DNA of 64,000 bases from Aulostomus chinensis (GCA_037954235.1 JBBMOA010000011.1:27118825-27182824), one strand, 5' to 3'; counted from the stretch's first letter, positions 45,923 to 58,098 are shown. A program made the numbers and translations. Notes: generated by a model from the sequence alone, not told the origin.

Positions 45923-45998
45923 TCCCAGCTGTGTGGAGGAGTTCTGCAAGGATTGAGTCTTGGTCCTCTGTTATTTAATCCTTACGTGCTCCAGGGAT
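45923..45998 (+). pseudogene. Remnant of a non-LTR reverse transcriptase (palm motif)
   Basis: The + strand frame reads CGGVLQGLSLGPLLFNPYVL followed by QG and a stop. This resembles the CGVPQGSVLGPLLFNLYMLP block of L2/CR1-type LINE reverse transcriptases (compare CGVPQGSILGPLLFNIYMLP in the LINE at 51044-54313). A few neighbouring residues could be the degraded YADD region, but I cannot support more. It is a decayed fragment. Confidence 0.5.
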
Positions 45999-47764
45999 AG
46001 CTGAGTCGCCCTGGGCCAGTCTGTTCAAGACATCAAAGTCGAATCCTCCCACACCAATGTCAATGACGACATCTTGTCACTTACTAATCGCTCCGAGTGA
46101 AGTGGACGTGGGATTCCACACCACAACCATCATGATGGCAGTGAACATGTTTGCTAAGACAGGGGGGGGTCTGGCTCTGTGCTCGTCAAGTCCTTGTTAA
46201 AGCTGCGAACCAGGATGAGTGGGCCCTGGCACCGCTGCCTCCGGAGGGGGTCATGTGAGCATTTGCTCCGTCCATCTCACTTCCTGTAACCACCAGGTGG
46301 TGCTAGGACTCAAACTCAACTTGTAGACTTCTTCAGGACTCTCATCAAAGGTCTGACCACGTGAGTCCAATTACTGCAGTTTCCTATTCTGTGGTCAGAT
46401 GTTAAACATGGCCGCCTCACCACGGTAACGCTGCTTAGCCAAAACTCTCAGTTCTTATTTGAGACGGATCTGGTCAACCCACAAGATTTTGGCAGTTTTC
46501 TACGGACAGACCAGAACTGGTGCACAGGACAAAAAATGGATTTATAAGAGATTCACGACTCAAACTGGCTTTGGTCCAATGCCTTCAGAGACAGACAGCA
46601 GGTCGCCCTGTGCTTGTGATGGACTGTAGACCGCAGTGGTGTTTACATCTTCAAATGGCTGAAACACATCGTTCTCACCGACAGTCGACAAACTGGATGG
46701 CGCTGGGCGGAACGATCCGGCCCCACATATCAGGTGATAAACACGATTTACAAATCCATGAAGTACTTTATACCTCTGTGGAAGTTTGGAGTGACGATGA
46801 AAGGGAGATACACTCAAGAACAGTCCCTCGTGGGCCCGTGATTCCTGACGTCAGGGTTGACTGTGACTATAGTGACTCCACCTACTGCGGTGATACTGTG
46901 ATACTCCTACACTGCAGTATCAGTGTGTAGTGTCAGACTGATCCAGGCTAAAACCTTTATCATTTGTGCCCAACCAGGTACTTTGCTTGATATGTTGCTG
47001 GATGTGTACTGCACTATCATAGTCCCTGTACACATAAAACCAGCAGAATTACGTATAGAGAAATACTTCATGTGTTGTGATGGAAGCTGCCTGCAGACTT
47101 GTCCTCTCTGCTGGAGGAACAGCTGGATATGAATGCACATCTGTGAACAGCTCAGTTAACAGGGTCTCCTCTCATCTGCAGTGGACTGCCTGTTTATTGA
47201 AGTTAGTGACTTGAACTATGAAAGGCTTCGGACGACACACCTGATTTCTAATTGATCTCCCAGGAACTCTCCTAGAAAGAATCTGATTCTGAAGTAAATA
47301 TCGAGTTCTGTCGAACTTCTGTTTTCTTTTATGTGATTCCTGTGCTCATGCAGATGGTCTTCGTTCTTCCCGAGGCCTCTCAGTTACAGTTGAGCATCAG
47401 TTAAAGCGTCACAGCTGCTTTGTTACCACCTGTCATCAGTTTCTACGTTAACGTCCCTCTCCTTGTCTTTAGTGGCAGTTGGTTACACTACATGAGCCTA
47501 AAATCTCTTTGTTGACAATAAGAGTGAAAGAATTAGGTTTATGGGAGATGTGGTCATTAACCAGTTTTGTTCCAAGTCTTGGACCCCAAAGAGGTTTAAT
47601 TTCTGTGTTTTATGGCCCACTGGAGGAAGTGCTGCCACTCAGCCGCTCTCCTATTAACTAATCGGCAATCGCATTTGTGCCTCCACTGATGCTTGATCAG
47701 ATTATCGTCTAGAGACCCACTCAGATGCTCATCACTAACACAATTATTGGTCCATGTGGAGCAG

Positions 47765-47807
47765 TGTGTGTGTGTGTGTGTGTGTGTGAGTGTGTGAGTG
47801 TGTGTGT

Positions 47808-47888
<81 letters not shown>

Positions 47889-47894
47889 TGTGTT
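47765..47894 (+). repeat. TG microsatellite with GAG steps
   Basis: About 130 bases of GT with several GTGAGTG interruptions at both ends. Confidence 0.95.
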
Positions 47895-48224
47895 TAGCAG
47901 CAACTATTCCAGGCTCATGCTAGCTTGTTAGCATCGCTGCTGTAACTGAACCCAGGTGCTTCTTCTGCTGAAGTGCTCCTCTGATCAGATTATATGCAGC
48001 TGGGGGGGGGGGCAAGTCCTTGCCCATCAGCCAAATAACAGCTGGCATTTACATTTATTAGATTAATTACAGTGGAAGTGAATGATGCACATCAGTCGTG
48101 TTTCAGGTCAGGTGATCGCAGCCAGCAGCTGATGACGATGAATTCAAGTGCCCTCCTCCCCTTTCTTTGCACCCTAGAACGGTGCTTCACAAAATGATAC
48201 ATGCAGTGAGGTCAACATTATGCA

Positions 48225-48440
48225 TCCTTGCCTGTCCCCACTGATCCTGGATCTGCTCCACCTTCCTGCTGGTAAAGGAAGGTTCTGGTGGCTGCTGTTG
48301 CAGGATGTGCTTGCTGATGGAGAATTGTTGGGTGGAGGTTCACTGAAGGAGGGAGGTGCTGGACCTGCTCTACTTGGACAGAGTCAGGACAGAACTTTGG
48401 TTGGGGTTTGGCGCCACACAAATAAACCTGACTTGACTTT
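48225..48440 (+). mobile_element. LINE 3' region copy A (plus orientation)
   Basis: About 205 bases nearly identical to the reverse complement of 59031-59230 (only a handful of substitutions visible). It ends in CACACAAATAAACCTGACTT, the kind of short-repeat tail of L2/CR1-group LINEs. The body carries CCACCTTCCTGCTGGTAAAG and TGCTGGACCTGCTCTACTTG. No coding sequence is retained. The high similarity of the two copies suggests recent activity or gene conversion. Confidence 0.75.
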
Positions 48441-49796
48441 CCTGTGCTAATTTCGTGTTTAAGTCGTGTTGTAAGAGAGTTTGCTGTCAGTAAATCTGAG
48501 CCCAAATACCAAGACATGATTGGCTGCCATTCAATTAATCACAAGGAAACATGTCTGCGAACTCACGGACAAAAAACTTCCTTTTAGCAGGCTGAGACGC
48601 TGAGCAGCCCCATGCCCTATGGAGCGGCCATCTGCCTCGACCAGCAGGAACAGAGACGGACAGCTAGGTGAGGACGGAGGCAGAGAGAGAGAGACGGGTG
48701 GACTTAGCGACACAACAACAAACAAAAACGACAGTGGCAGCACAATCATGAAACACAGCTGACTAGAAACGACACCTACCACAACAACAAAGCCCAGCAT
48801 GATACGAGCATTGAAGTAGCAGTATTAGTAAAGTGCAAGTACTTTCACTGATATAAATAACCCTAGTACTTATACCTAACAGCTGCCCGGTCAAAGGCAT
48901 TTGGTGTGTTCCAGTGGTCAGCTCAGTGGAGCAGGTGATTCAGGCCGTTCAGAGAACACACTACTGATGCTCAGAGGCAGATACGAGGGCGGCGTGAACG
49001 CCAGCTGGCAGACGGAACGCCTCCTCACTCCATTTAACACTCCTTCATCTGATCTCTGATATCAGCACCGCGGCTCACTCCAGCAGAACACCTCAGATTG
49101 GAGTTGTGAGCTGCACTTTGCTGGCAGGAGTCTTTGTCTCAGTAATGAGCGTCTGAATGTGAAAGTCTCACGGCGGTCTGGCTGAGACGCCGCAGCATCC
49201 GCTCCTAGAATCAGACCAGTGATGTCACCCACCAGACAGAGCCCGGGTCCGGAAGGGGTGTGGATATAAAGTTTCACACCTGTGAGTACACTCACCTGCA
49301 GGCAGTATTTCCTTTCTAAATTACACCTAGAGATTTGTACATATGACATCCAGGTTAGACCCCGCCCCCCACACGCCCTCATTTAACCATACATGGTCAA
49401 AGCAAAGCTGGTGAGGCTGGTCAGCAGTTCCGTACGGTGAGTCACAGCAACAACCACCAGGAAGAGCCAGAAAGTGGCAGGACACACGAGTGTCACCTCG
49501 GGTTGCTGTGTCCAGCCACCAGACCGTGGATCCCTGGAGCCCTGCCACGTCCCTGTGGAACGCCGTGACAGGTCAGCGTGGGTCACTTGACTGTGCTGTG
49601 GTCAGAGCTGATCCTGAGGACTTAGAGTGTCATAAAAAGTAAAACTTGAAGTACTTTTGCGTGTACTTTCATATTTATCCATCAGTCAGCCAAGACATTA
49701 ACACCACTGACAGGTCTTCTATTGAATATGTGACAACCATCACACGTCGTCCCCTGAGAACCATCAGGTTCAGTTTGATCCAGTCTCTTTGAGGGA

Positions 49797-51043
49797 GGAG
49801 TTACTACTGGACTACTACTGTACTACTACTGTACTACTACTACTGGACTACTACTGTACTACTACTGTACTACTACTACTGGACTACTACTGGACTACTA
49901 CTGTACTACTACTACTGTACTACTACTGTACTGGACTACTACTGTACTACTACTGTACTACTACTACTGGACTACTACTGGACTACTACTGTACTACTAC
50001 TACTGGACTACTACTGGACTACTACTGTACTACTACTACTGTACTACTACTGTACAGGACTACTACTGGACTACTACTGTACTGAACTACTACTGGACTA
50101 CTACTGTACTGTACTACTACTGGACTACTACTGTACTACTACTGTACTACTACTACTGTACTACTACTGTACTGGACAACTACTGGACTACTACTGTACT
50201 GAACTACTGTACTACTACTGTACTACTACTACTGTACTACTACTGTACTGGACTACTACTGTACTACGACTACGGTACTACTACTGTACTACGACTACGG
50301 TACTACTACTGTACTGGACTACTACTGTACTACTACTGTACTGGACTACTACTGTACTGGACTACTACTGTACTACTACTGTACTGTACTACTACTGTAC
50401 TGTACTACTACTGAACTGGACTACTACTGTACTACTACTGTACTGTACTGCTACTGTACTACTACTGTACTGTACTACTACTGTACTGGACTACTACTGT
50501 ACTCTACTACGACTGTATTGTACTACTACTGTACTACTACTGTACTACTACTGTACTGGACTACTACTGTACTACTACTGTACTGGACTACTACTGTACT
50601 ACTACTGTACTCTACTACTACTGTACAGTACTACTACTTTACTGGACTACTACTGTATTGTACTACTACTGTACTCTACTACGACTGTATTGTACTACTA
50701 CTGTACTGGACTACTACTGTACTACTACTCTACTGTACTACTACTGTACTACTACTACTGTACTACTACTGTATTGTACTACTACTGTACTCTACTACGA
50801 CTGTATTGTACTACTACTGTACTACTACTGTACTGGACTACTACTGTACTACTACTGTACTGGACTACTACTGTACTACTACTGTACTGGACTACCACTG
50901 TACTACTACTGTACTCTACTACTACTGTACAGTACTACTACTGTACTCTCCTACTACTGTACTGTACTACTGCTGTACTACTACTGTACTGTACTACTAC
51001 TGTACTGTACTACGACTGTACCACACTGCCAGTGTACTGTACT
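49797..51043 (+). repeat. TACTACTACTG minisatellite, left part
   Basis: About 1.25 kb of TACTACTACTG, TACTGGAC and TACTGTAC modules of 5, 8 and 11 bases, with lengths varying throughout. Reads as YYYCTTTVLLLYWTT in open frames that are by-products. The same motif resumes at 54314 after the LINE. Confidence 0.97.
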
Positions 51044-51240
51044 AAGGGCAAAGGCAAAGGCAAATTTATTTGTATAGCACCATTCATACACAGGGCAATT
51101 CATAGTGCTTTACAGAGGAAATGAGACATTGAAAGTTAGAATCAGTTTAAAATCGAAAACATGAATTAAAACATTCAAAAATCATTTAAAATCAATTCGA
51201 CTGCAGACAAATCAATATTAAATCAATCCATCAATCCCAA

Positions 51241-51320
51241 ATCACCCAGATCATCCCCAAATCACCCAGATCAACCCCAAATCACCCAGATCAACCCCAA
51301 ATCACCCAGATCAACCCCAA
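51241..51320 (-). repeat. 20-bp tandem repeat in the LINE 3' UTR
   Basis: Four copies of ATCACCCAGATCAACCCCAA (+ strand reading), the first with one variant base. Confidence 0.95.
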
Positions 51321-51326
51321 ATCAAT

Positions 51327-51832
51327 ACTATAAGAAGGCTGCAGTAAACAGCAGTGTTTCCAGCCCTGATTTAAATGAGCTGACAGTTTGTGCCCCCTCA
51401 GAGTTTCAGTTTGTTCCACAAGTGTGGACCACAGAAGCTGAAAGCAGCTTCACCCTGCTTGGTTCTGACCCTGGGGACGCTGAGTAGACCCGTCCCTGAT
51501 GACCTGAGGGGTCTGGATGCTTCATACCCAGTCTGCAGCTCTGACATGTATTTAGGCCCAAGCCCATTCAGCGACTTATAGACCAGTAACAGGATTTTGA
51601 ACTCAATCCTTTGACACACAGGGAGCCAGTGCAGTGGTTTAAGGACAGGTGTAATGTGGTCCATTTTCTTACTGTTGGTCAGGACTCTGGCAGGAGCATT
51701 CTGGATGAGCTGCAGGTGCTTGATTGATTTTTTACTGAGACCTGTAAAGACACCGTTACAATAATCTAGCCTACTAAGAATAAATGCATGGACGGGTTTT
51801 TCCATGTCTTGTTTAGAGAGAAATCCTTTAAT
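51327..51832 (-). pseudogene. LINE reverse transcriptase C-terminal domain, broken
   Basis: Minus-strand frame continuing after the TGA at 51833. It includes KPVHAFILSRLDYCNGVFTG, LQLIQNAPARVL, LHWLPVCQRIEFKILLLVYK and SGTGLLSVPRVRTKQGEAAF, the conserved post-RT domain of L2/CR1-type fish LINEs. The frame is lost at LWNKL by a small deletion and recovers as GAQTVSSFKSGLETLLFTAA ending near 51328. Confidence 0.88.
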
Positions 51833-52768
51833 TCATGCAATGTTTTTGAGATGATAATAAGCTGATTTAGTGATAGTTTTTATGTGGCTCTTAAAATTCA
51901 GGTCTGAGTCCATAACAACACCAAGGTTTCTAGCTGGGTCGGTGGTTTGTAGTGTCATTGAGTCAAGTTGGCTGCTGACCTCAAGCCTTGCGTTTTTGGG
52001 ACCAAACACAATGACTTCTGTCTTTTCTGCATTGAGCTGGAGAAAATTCTGGCCCATCCACTGATTGACCTGTAGGATACAGTCACTCAGTGAATGCAGT
52101 GGACTGTAATCGCATGGCGACACTGTAATATGAAGTTGTGTGTCATCAGCATATGAGTGGTAGGAGATGTTATAGTGCTCTATGACCTGGGCCAGTGGGA
52201 GCATATAGATGTTGAACAAAAGTGGCCCAAGAATAGAGCCTTGTGGGACCCCACATGTCATCTTTGTTTGCTCAGATTCACAGTTCCCAAGCGAGACAAA
52301 GAAGTCGCGATCTTCTAAGTAAGATCTGAGCCAATTTAGCACCGCACCAGAAAGTCCAACCCACCTCTCCAGTCTGTCAAGCAACAGGGTGTGATCGACT
52401 GTGTTGAATGCGGCACTAAGGTCTAGTAGTACCAATACTGATATTTTAGATGCATCGGTATGAAGGCGTATGTCATTTAACACCTTAATAAGTGCAGTTT
52501 CAGTGCTGTGGTGTGGTCGAAAACCTGACTGGAAAGCACTGAAGAGATTGTTTTGGGTCAAGAAAGAATGAATTTGTTGATAGACAACTTTCTCAATGAT
52601 CTTTGACAAAAACGCAAGGTTAGATAAGGGTCTGTAGTTACTTAGTAATGAAGCATCCAGATTAGGCTTTTTTAGAGAGGTTTGATGACTGCAGTTTTCA
52701 GTGCCCTGGGAAATTAACCTGACAGAAGAGAAGCATTTACTATCCTCAATACATCTGATGAAACACAA
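51833..52768 (-). pseudogene. LINE reverse transcriptase core
   Basis: 311-codon open segment on the minus strand covering the RT fingers and palm: NYRPLSNLAFLSKIIEKVVY, FQSGFRPHHSTETAL, LLDLSAAFNTVDH (about 52391-52423), CGVPQGSILGPLLFNIYMLP, and the catalytic YADD at 52142-52153 (YADDTQLH), followed by QWMGQNFLQLNAEKTEV. The aspartate motifs are present, but the frame is closed on both sides by stops or frameshifts, so no complete protein can be made. Confidence 0.93.
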
Positions 52769-53250
52769 TTACAAACACTTTTCAGCAAGCTTGTAGGCAT
52801 CATATCAAGGCAGCACATCGTGGAGTTTAAATTCTGAACCGTTTCTGTCAGAGTTGCATGGTCTACAGGTTGAAAGGTTTCTAGATTTCTGAGAAACTGA
52901 GGAGGAACTGGTGACATAACTAAGTTGCTTTTGGAGGAGCCACATACTGTTTGTCTTATCTTCTGAATTTTATCTGTAAAAAAGGCTGCAAAGTCACTGC
53001 ATGACTTGTTGGACACCAGTTCAGCAGGAATAGATGCCGAAGGGTTTGTCAGTCTGTCGACAACAGTGAATAAGGTGCGGGCATTGTTGGTATTATTTTT
53101 GATAATCTCAGAGAAAAAAGACTGTCTTGCCTTTTTCAATTCTTGGTTATAAATGTGAAGACTCTCTTTATAAATGTCGTAGTACACCTGGAGTTTGTTT
53201 TTACGCCCTCTGCGTTCAGCCTGCCTACACTTTCTTTTTTGAGCTTTCAC
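52714..53250 (-). pseudogene. LINE linker between endonuclease and RT
   Basis: Minus-strand open segment starting KAQKRKCRQAERRGRKNKLQ and containing FAAFFTDKIQKIRQ, ending LRIVNASLLSG at a TAA. It is the usual inter-domain region of these LINEs. It is separated from the endonuclease by the A7-run frameshift and from the RT core by the stop plus another shift. Confidence 0.88.
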
Positions 53251-53711
53251 CAGAATGGTGTTCCTCCATGGTGACTTTTTTTGCCAGATATAACTTTGGT
53301 CTTAATTGGAGCAATGGCATCCATAACAGTCATAACACTGGAGCTAAAACTATCAACAAGGTCATTGACTGAGGCTAAGGGCAGAGTTGGTGATGATGTA
53401 AACGCCTGAGTGAAAAATGTACCAGTGCTGTTGTTCATAAACTGCTTTCTTATCACCTCTGCTTCACTTTTGCAGAGATTAGCAGGGATAGTCATTTTAA
53501 ACTGAACACAACAATGATCCGAAAGAGCAACATCACTCACCACAACATCAGAAATGTTTAGACCCTTGGAGATAATTCGATCTAATATGTGGCCCTTGTT
53601 ATGTGTTGGATCTGTCACATGCTGGGAGAGTCCAAAGATATCCAGAGTATTAAAGAGTTCCTTTGCATATCCATCTTTCACGTTATCAACATGAATGTTA
53701 AAATCCCCCAC
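53247..53711 (-). pseudogene. LINE endonuclease, C-terminal half
   Basis: Minus-strand segment reading VGDFNIHVDN at its start, then DPTHNKGHILDRIIS and VSDVALSDHCCVQFKM. These are the GDFN and SDH catalytic-motif regions of AP-type endonucleases in non-LTR elements. It is joined to the N-terminal half only across a frameshift near 53715. Confidence 0.9.
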
Positions 53712-53806
53712 TAGAATAACACATCAAGCTCAATGCAGATAATAGACAATAGTTTGGAAAACTCATCAAAAAACAGTGCATTATATTTTGGGGGCCTGTA
53801 GATGGT

Positions 53807-54244
53807 TCATGATATTGCACGACAGGAGGCTCTCAACTGAACTGCAACATACTCAAAGGAGGTGAAACTTCCATCTGACATCCTCCTGCATTGGAAGGTT
53901 TCATTAAACAAAACTGCAACTCCACCTCCTTTCTTATCCACTCTAGCTTCACTTATGAAGCTGAAGTTAGGGGGAGCTGATTCAGTGAGAACTACTGCAC
54001 TGATATCTTGGCTTAACCACGTTTCAGTTAGGAACATGAAGTCCAGGTTGTGCTGTATAATGTTATCACTGATTAGAAATGATTTGCCTGCTAATGACCT
54101 GACATTTAATCCTGCTAGCGTTGACATGTTAGAAGCAGTATCTATGGGGCCGTGTACTGACTGTGCTTGACATGGAATGAATGTTAAATTTGAGGTTACC
54201 CTGTTTCTTGGCAATTTAAACATTCTTTTTCTCTTGCCAGTCAT
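53807..54244 (-). pseudogene. LINE endonuclease, N-terminal half
   Basis: 145-codon minus-strand segment with LNVRSLAGKSFLISDNIIQH, LDFMFLTETWLSQDIS and RVDKKGGGVAVLFNETFQCR, the N-terminal part of an AP endonuclease with the active-site Glu in LTETWL. It ends at an in-frame TGA just before TIYRPPKYNALFFDEFSKLL. Confidence 0.9.
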
Positions 54245-54313
54245 AACGTGAACTGAGGAAGCTTCCAGTATGCTGGGCCCCGACTTTCGCTGGTAATAGT
54301 CAGGAGTGACATC

Positions 54314-54392
54314 ATACTGTACTGTACTACTACTGTACTGTACTGCTACTGTGCTGCACTGCTACTGTACTGTACTACTACTGTACTCTAAC
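54314..54392 (+). repeat. TACTG minisatellite, right part
   Basis: About 80 bases of TACTGTACTACTACTG continuing the array at 49797-51043 beyond the LINE. Confidence 0.92.
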
Positions 54393-55701
54393 GGTAATTA
54401 CTGAGGTACTGGCTAATATCTGCTCCTAATATTTTGTCATGTTCGCTCATGTGAAGGACCTGTCGGTCCAACCCAGTGCTGATCCATCAGCACCAGCGCT
54501 GGTCCTGCTGTGATTGGATAGAATCATGCCAAGGTAATTGAATGTGAGGAGAGATGGGATTTACTCTAACAAATCTGGGGTAAAGCCACCAGTCCTGAGC
54601 CCGTCTGTCTCATGGAGGACAGAATGGGACTGTGCCTGTGACCAGCTGCTGACAGCAGTGGCGCTGATGAGTGTGAGAATCAGCAGGATTATTAGTTTCA
54701 GAAGTGTCTCACTTTGCTTCACACATTAGAATGCAGATGGGACGGAGCGGCGCCCCGGTCAGAGAGAGCGCTGCTCTCAGGAAGCTTCTGATGTCTGAAT
54801 GGAGCAGCTGAGGGCAATAAAAGGGCAACAGCAATTGTAAAGAGGCAAGAGTGTGATCGACAAGAGTAAACACGCCATTCCCATGCTAATGTTCTGCCGC
54901 AGCCTTCATCTTTCACCCACTCAGAGCAGGAGTAGTAAACCACTGACCCGCCAGCTCAGACGCCGGACGGGGCCGCTCTTGATTGGACTCCACGGTGCTT
55001 CAGTCGGCTTAATTGGCCAACAATGAAGTATCAGTGAGAGGGCGAGATGAGAGGGACGGACGGAACACGCCTCATTATTTGTTAATTGACATGTGTGTGC
55101 AGGGCACCGGAGAGCTGGATGTGTCTGGCTGTGGGTGGAGCTTAGGATGCAGTCGCCACCAACGTATATCATGTTTGTTTGGTGGATGAGTTCATTAACT
55201 GTGGTTATGACATTGCAAATATTTCCAAATAATTTAATCGTAGTTCATGAATACAGCCAGTGAATACGTTTGAAGTCAAAATATTCAAAGTCCTTCCTGT
55301 CCCGCCACCCGCCATCTTGATCCCGCTTGGTGGTGTTATTTTGAGGGAATGATGTTGGGCTCTGATCTGGATCAAGCAGCTCAGCCAGGTGATATAACCG
55401 TTGCTCTGCTGCTGTTCTCATGAAGCGCACAGGAAGTGATGAACATGGGCGCGGATCAGGCGCCGTCACCTTTGGGTCCAAAAACCAGAAGCATTCGCAC
55501 TGGCGATCGTCTCTGAATATCAACACGGAGTCACATGGCAGCACGTTATCAGTCATGTGAGAATTATTCAGCTCGCTGCAACACCTCGGAGTGACGTACG
55601 CCTCACGCCACACCTCCCTCCTCACGCCTGCTGCACCCACACCGCCGGCCGCCACCTCGGTGTTTTCATGCTAACGTCAGGAATATGCCACATCTCAGAC
55701 G

Positions 55702-55704
<3 letters not shown>

Positions 55705-55758
<54 letters not shown>

Positions 55759-55850
55759 ATTCACACACACATACACACACTGTCAGACACACATACACAC
55801 ATACACTCAAACAAACACACATACACAAACATACACACACACACATCCTT
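55705..55850 (+). repeat. CA microsatellite, pure then impure
   Basis: About 48 bases of pure CA, then CATACACA/CACTCA variants for another 90. Confidence 0.95.
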
Positions 55851-56211
55851 GTACTTATCCATCCTTGTATATCTTTGAGGACTTTCATTGATGTAATACA
55901 TTCCCTAGCCCCTCCCCCAACCCTGACCATCTCAACTGACTGCCTGACCCCAACCTTGACCCAAACCCTAAACTTTTCAATCGAAAGAGCAAAAAGACAA
56001 ATACTCACCTGTTGTTGGACGCGCCCGTGCCTACCTTCTCCTGGATAGGAGAGGAATTTTATCCTTCCCTTACCTGAACCTGATTCTAACCTTGACCCTA
56101 AAACCAAGTCTTGACCTTCAAACGGCCCTTTGAAGATGTGAGGACTGGCTAAAATGTCCTCACTCTGTTGGTTAAATACGAATTCTAGTCTTCAATATGT
56201 AGCAAGTACAA

Positions 56212-56232
56212 GAACACACTCACACACCTGCG

Positions 56233-56281
<49 letters not shown>

Positions 56282-56284
56282 ACA
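56212..56284 (+). repeat. CA microsatellite
   Basis: Impure start, then about 45 bases of pure CA. Confidence 0.95.
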
Positions 56285-56545
56285 GCAGCTCTGTCTCAGC
56301 ATATGCAGCACACACTCGTCCACACCAGGTTATTCGATATGACTGAGGAGGTTGTCGTCAGGAAGCTGGTAGCTTAACTGGGACCAGTCACCATGGGGAC
56401 TGTGGAGTCACTGGTCAATAGCCAGCTTCTCTCTTGACCGATAACTCCATATTGATGTTGCTGTCTGGACCTTTAGCCCATGTGGCCTCGGTGCTCTTGT
56501 TGTGGTTCCTTTGTAATGACCAGGTCCTTCTTTTCCTGGGTCCAG

Positions 56546-56669
56546 CTGTTCCTGTTCCAGCTGCTGAGAGGCCTGTCCTACATCCACCAGAGGTACATCC
56601 TCCACCGGGACCTGAAACCACAGAACCTGCTCATCAGCGACACTGGAGAGCTCAAACTGGCGGACTTTG
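56546..56669 (+). CDS. cdk14: cdk14 coding exon: catalytic loop to DFG
   Basis: 124-nt exon starting in phase 0 (acceptor GGTCCAG) and ending after one base of a Gly codon (donor GTGAGT). It reads LFLFQLLRGLSYIHQRYILH, RDLKPQNLLISDTGELKLAD, F, then the first base of G. It contains alpha-E, the catalytic loop HRDLKPQN (proton-acceptor Asp and metal-binding Asn present) and the Asp of DFG. It matches CDK14 residue for residue as far as I can recall. The next exon should begin LARAKSVPSHTYS; nothing like this appears before 64000, so the gene continues downstream. Confidence 0.98.
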
Positions 56670-57676
56670 GTGAGTCATATGACCGATTTGTCCCACACAT
56701 GAATGTGTCCTTCTTTTGGATCCAAATCCAGACTAATCTGAGCTGGTTTGTACGTATGAGGCTTGCTGCGATCATTCCGAGGAAACGTCTGAGGTGCTGT
56801 TGAAGGACGTAGGTTGGGGGTGTTAACCTGACACGTCAGGAGTCGCTGGCTGCATCGGGTCATTGTTGGAAAGGTTCCACATCAGTAAGAGCTCAGCTGC
56901 TCAATCCTGAACATGAGTTGTCATTTTTGTACATTTTGTATTCCTCAGATTCATGAAGAACTTGTCAGTGTGAGTGTTGTTTGACAGTTGTAGCATTAAT
57001 TGTAATTGTGGGTGACAGAAACGCTCCACTGATGTTCACCACCGAGATGAAGCTGCGGGAGTCTCACTGTTCTTGGGGGTTCTGGCCGTGTTCCCCCACC
57101 TGGAGCACCTTCCAGGACTGCACACATTTGTCTGCTGGGACAGGGATGAGGCTCGGCTGCTCTTTTGTCTTCCTGCGAGACCACTGCTGTCACACTGGAG
57201 CGCTCGGCGTGAGCTTCCAGTGTTCATGACAAACCATTTTCTTTAGTTTGGTGTGCTGACACCACGTTAGAGTAGCACCAGTAGTGCTGAAGATGTCTGC
57301 ATGTGCCAGAGCTGTACCGCACCTGCCCTCATGCAATTTGTCATTCTTATCATAAAACCACTGATTTCCAGATTTGAAGGGTTCCGAATGTTGCTTCTGT
57401 ATTTCTGAGGCGTCGTTGCCTCGGACACAGAGACAGTGAACAGAGCAGCATATGGTGCAGTCTGAGCCCCAGCAGAGGGATCCTGGAGGAAGATCTGTCA
57501 CCCTGGCAGCAGGAGCGGCTTTGGAGCGGTCCATCCATCCATCTGTCCAGAGCGTTGGCAAAGGCCCCTTCATGAGTCGTTGACCCCTTGACCTTTTCCG
57601 GTTCTTGACCTTTTATCAAGCGCCACCATCAGACCAGAACTGCCCTTCTCATACAAGAGATATCACATTCAAAGCT

Positions 57677-57767
<91 letters not shown>

Positions 57768-57770
57768 TTT
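57677..57770 (+). repeat. TG microsatellite
   Basis: About 90 bases of GT ending GTTTGTTTG. Confidence 0.95.
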
Positions 57771-58039
57771 GTTCTTTAGTGGCGCCATGTGACTTGGATC
57801 CAAAGTCTGCCTCCATGGCCTGTCTGACACCCTGGATTCACACATCTCAACGCTCCTAACCTCTATCCTTCCCTCCATGCTTCCCTCCATGCTTCCCTCC
57901 ATCCCTCCTTCACCCTCTGCTTCCTCAGCCCAGACCGATGGGGGAGCAGCTTCATCAATAATTCAGGCCTTGTATTGGTGGAGAAACATAACTGGGAGGG
58001 AAATGAGAAAAAGGAAATAATGGACAAAATAGTAAATGA

Positions 58040-58041
58040 GG

Positions 58042-58072
<31 letters not shown>

Positions 58073-58098
58073 TGTGTGCGTGTGTGTGTGTGTGTGTC
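58040..58098 (+). repeat. TG microsatellite
   Basis: About 58 bases of GT with GTAT and GTGC steps. Confidence 0.94.

Larger units (their letters stand above)
51044..54313 (-). mobile_element. Near full-length L2/CR1-group LINE, minus orientation, inactive
   Basis: About 3.27-kb non-LTR element. On the minus strand it has, in order, an N-terminal leader and AP-type endonuclease, a reverse transcriptase, a C-terminal domain, a 3' UTR with a 20-bp tandem repeat (51241-51320) and a tail of TTTGCC repeats (51045-51064) without poly-A. This 3' structure and the palm motifs point to the L2/CR1 group. Decay: an in-frame TGA near 53815, a frameshift near 53715, a frameshift in an A7 run near 53275, a TAA near 52714 with a nearby frameshift in an A6 run, a TGA at about 51833, and a short deletion near 51400. 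The element interrupts the TACTG minisatellite, with TACTGTACT on both sides. Confidence 0.93.
45323..56545 (+). other. cdk14: cdk14 intron, 11.2 kb
   Basis: Bounded by GTACTT and GGTCCAG. Contains a 40-bp tandem repeat, an RT remnant, TG and CA microsatellites, one arm of a 200-bp inverted repeat (48225-48440), and the TACTG minisatellite split by an L2-type LINE. Nothing recognisable lies in 46010-47760, 48440-49790, 54395-55700 or 56290-56545. Confidence 0.88.

Noticed and set aside
46520..46930. 136-codon + strand open frame
   Set aside because: No recognised domain, no supporting splice signals; it may be old repeat sequence but I cannot show it.
51327..54244. Functional LINE-encoded protein
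   Set aside because: Endonuclease and RT motifs are present, but at least two frameshifts and several in-frame stops break the frame; it is a dead copy.
56670..56803. Continuation of the catalytic-loop exon frame past DFG
   Set aside because: The frame diverges from kinase sequence at a GTGAGT donor; the expected LARAKSVPSHTYS is absent, so this is intron.
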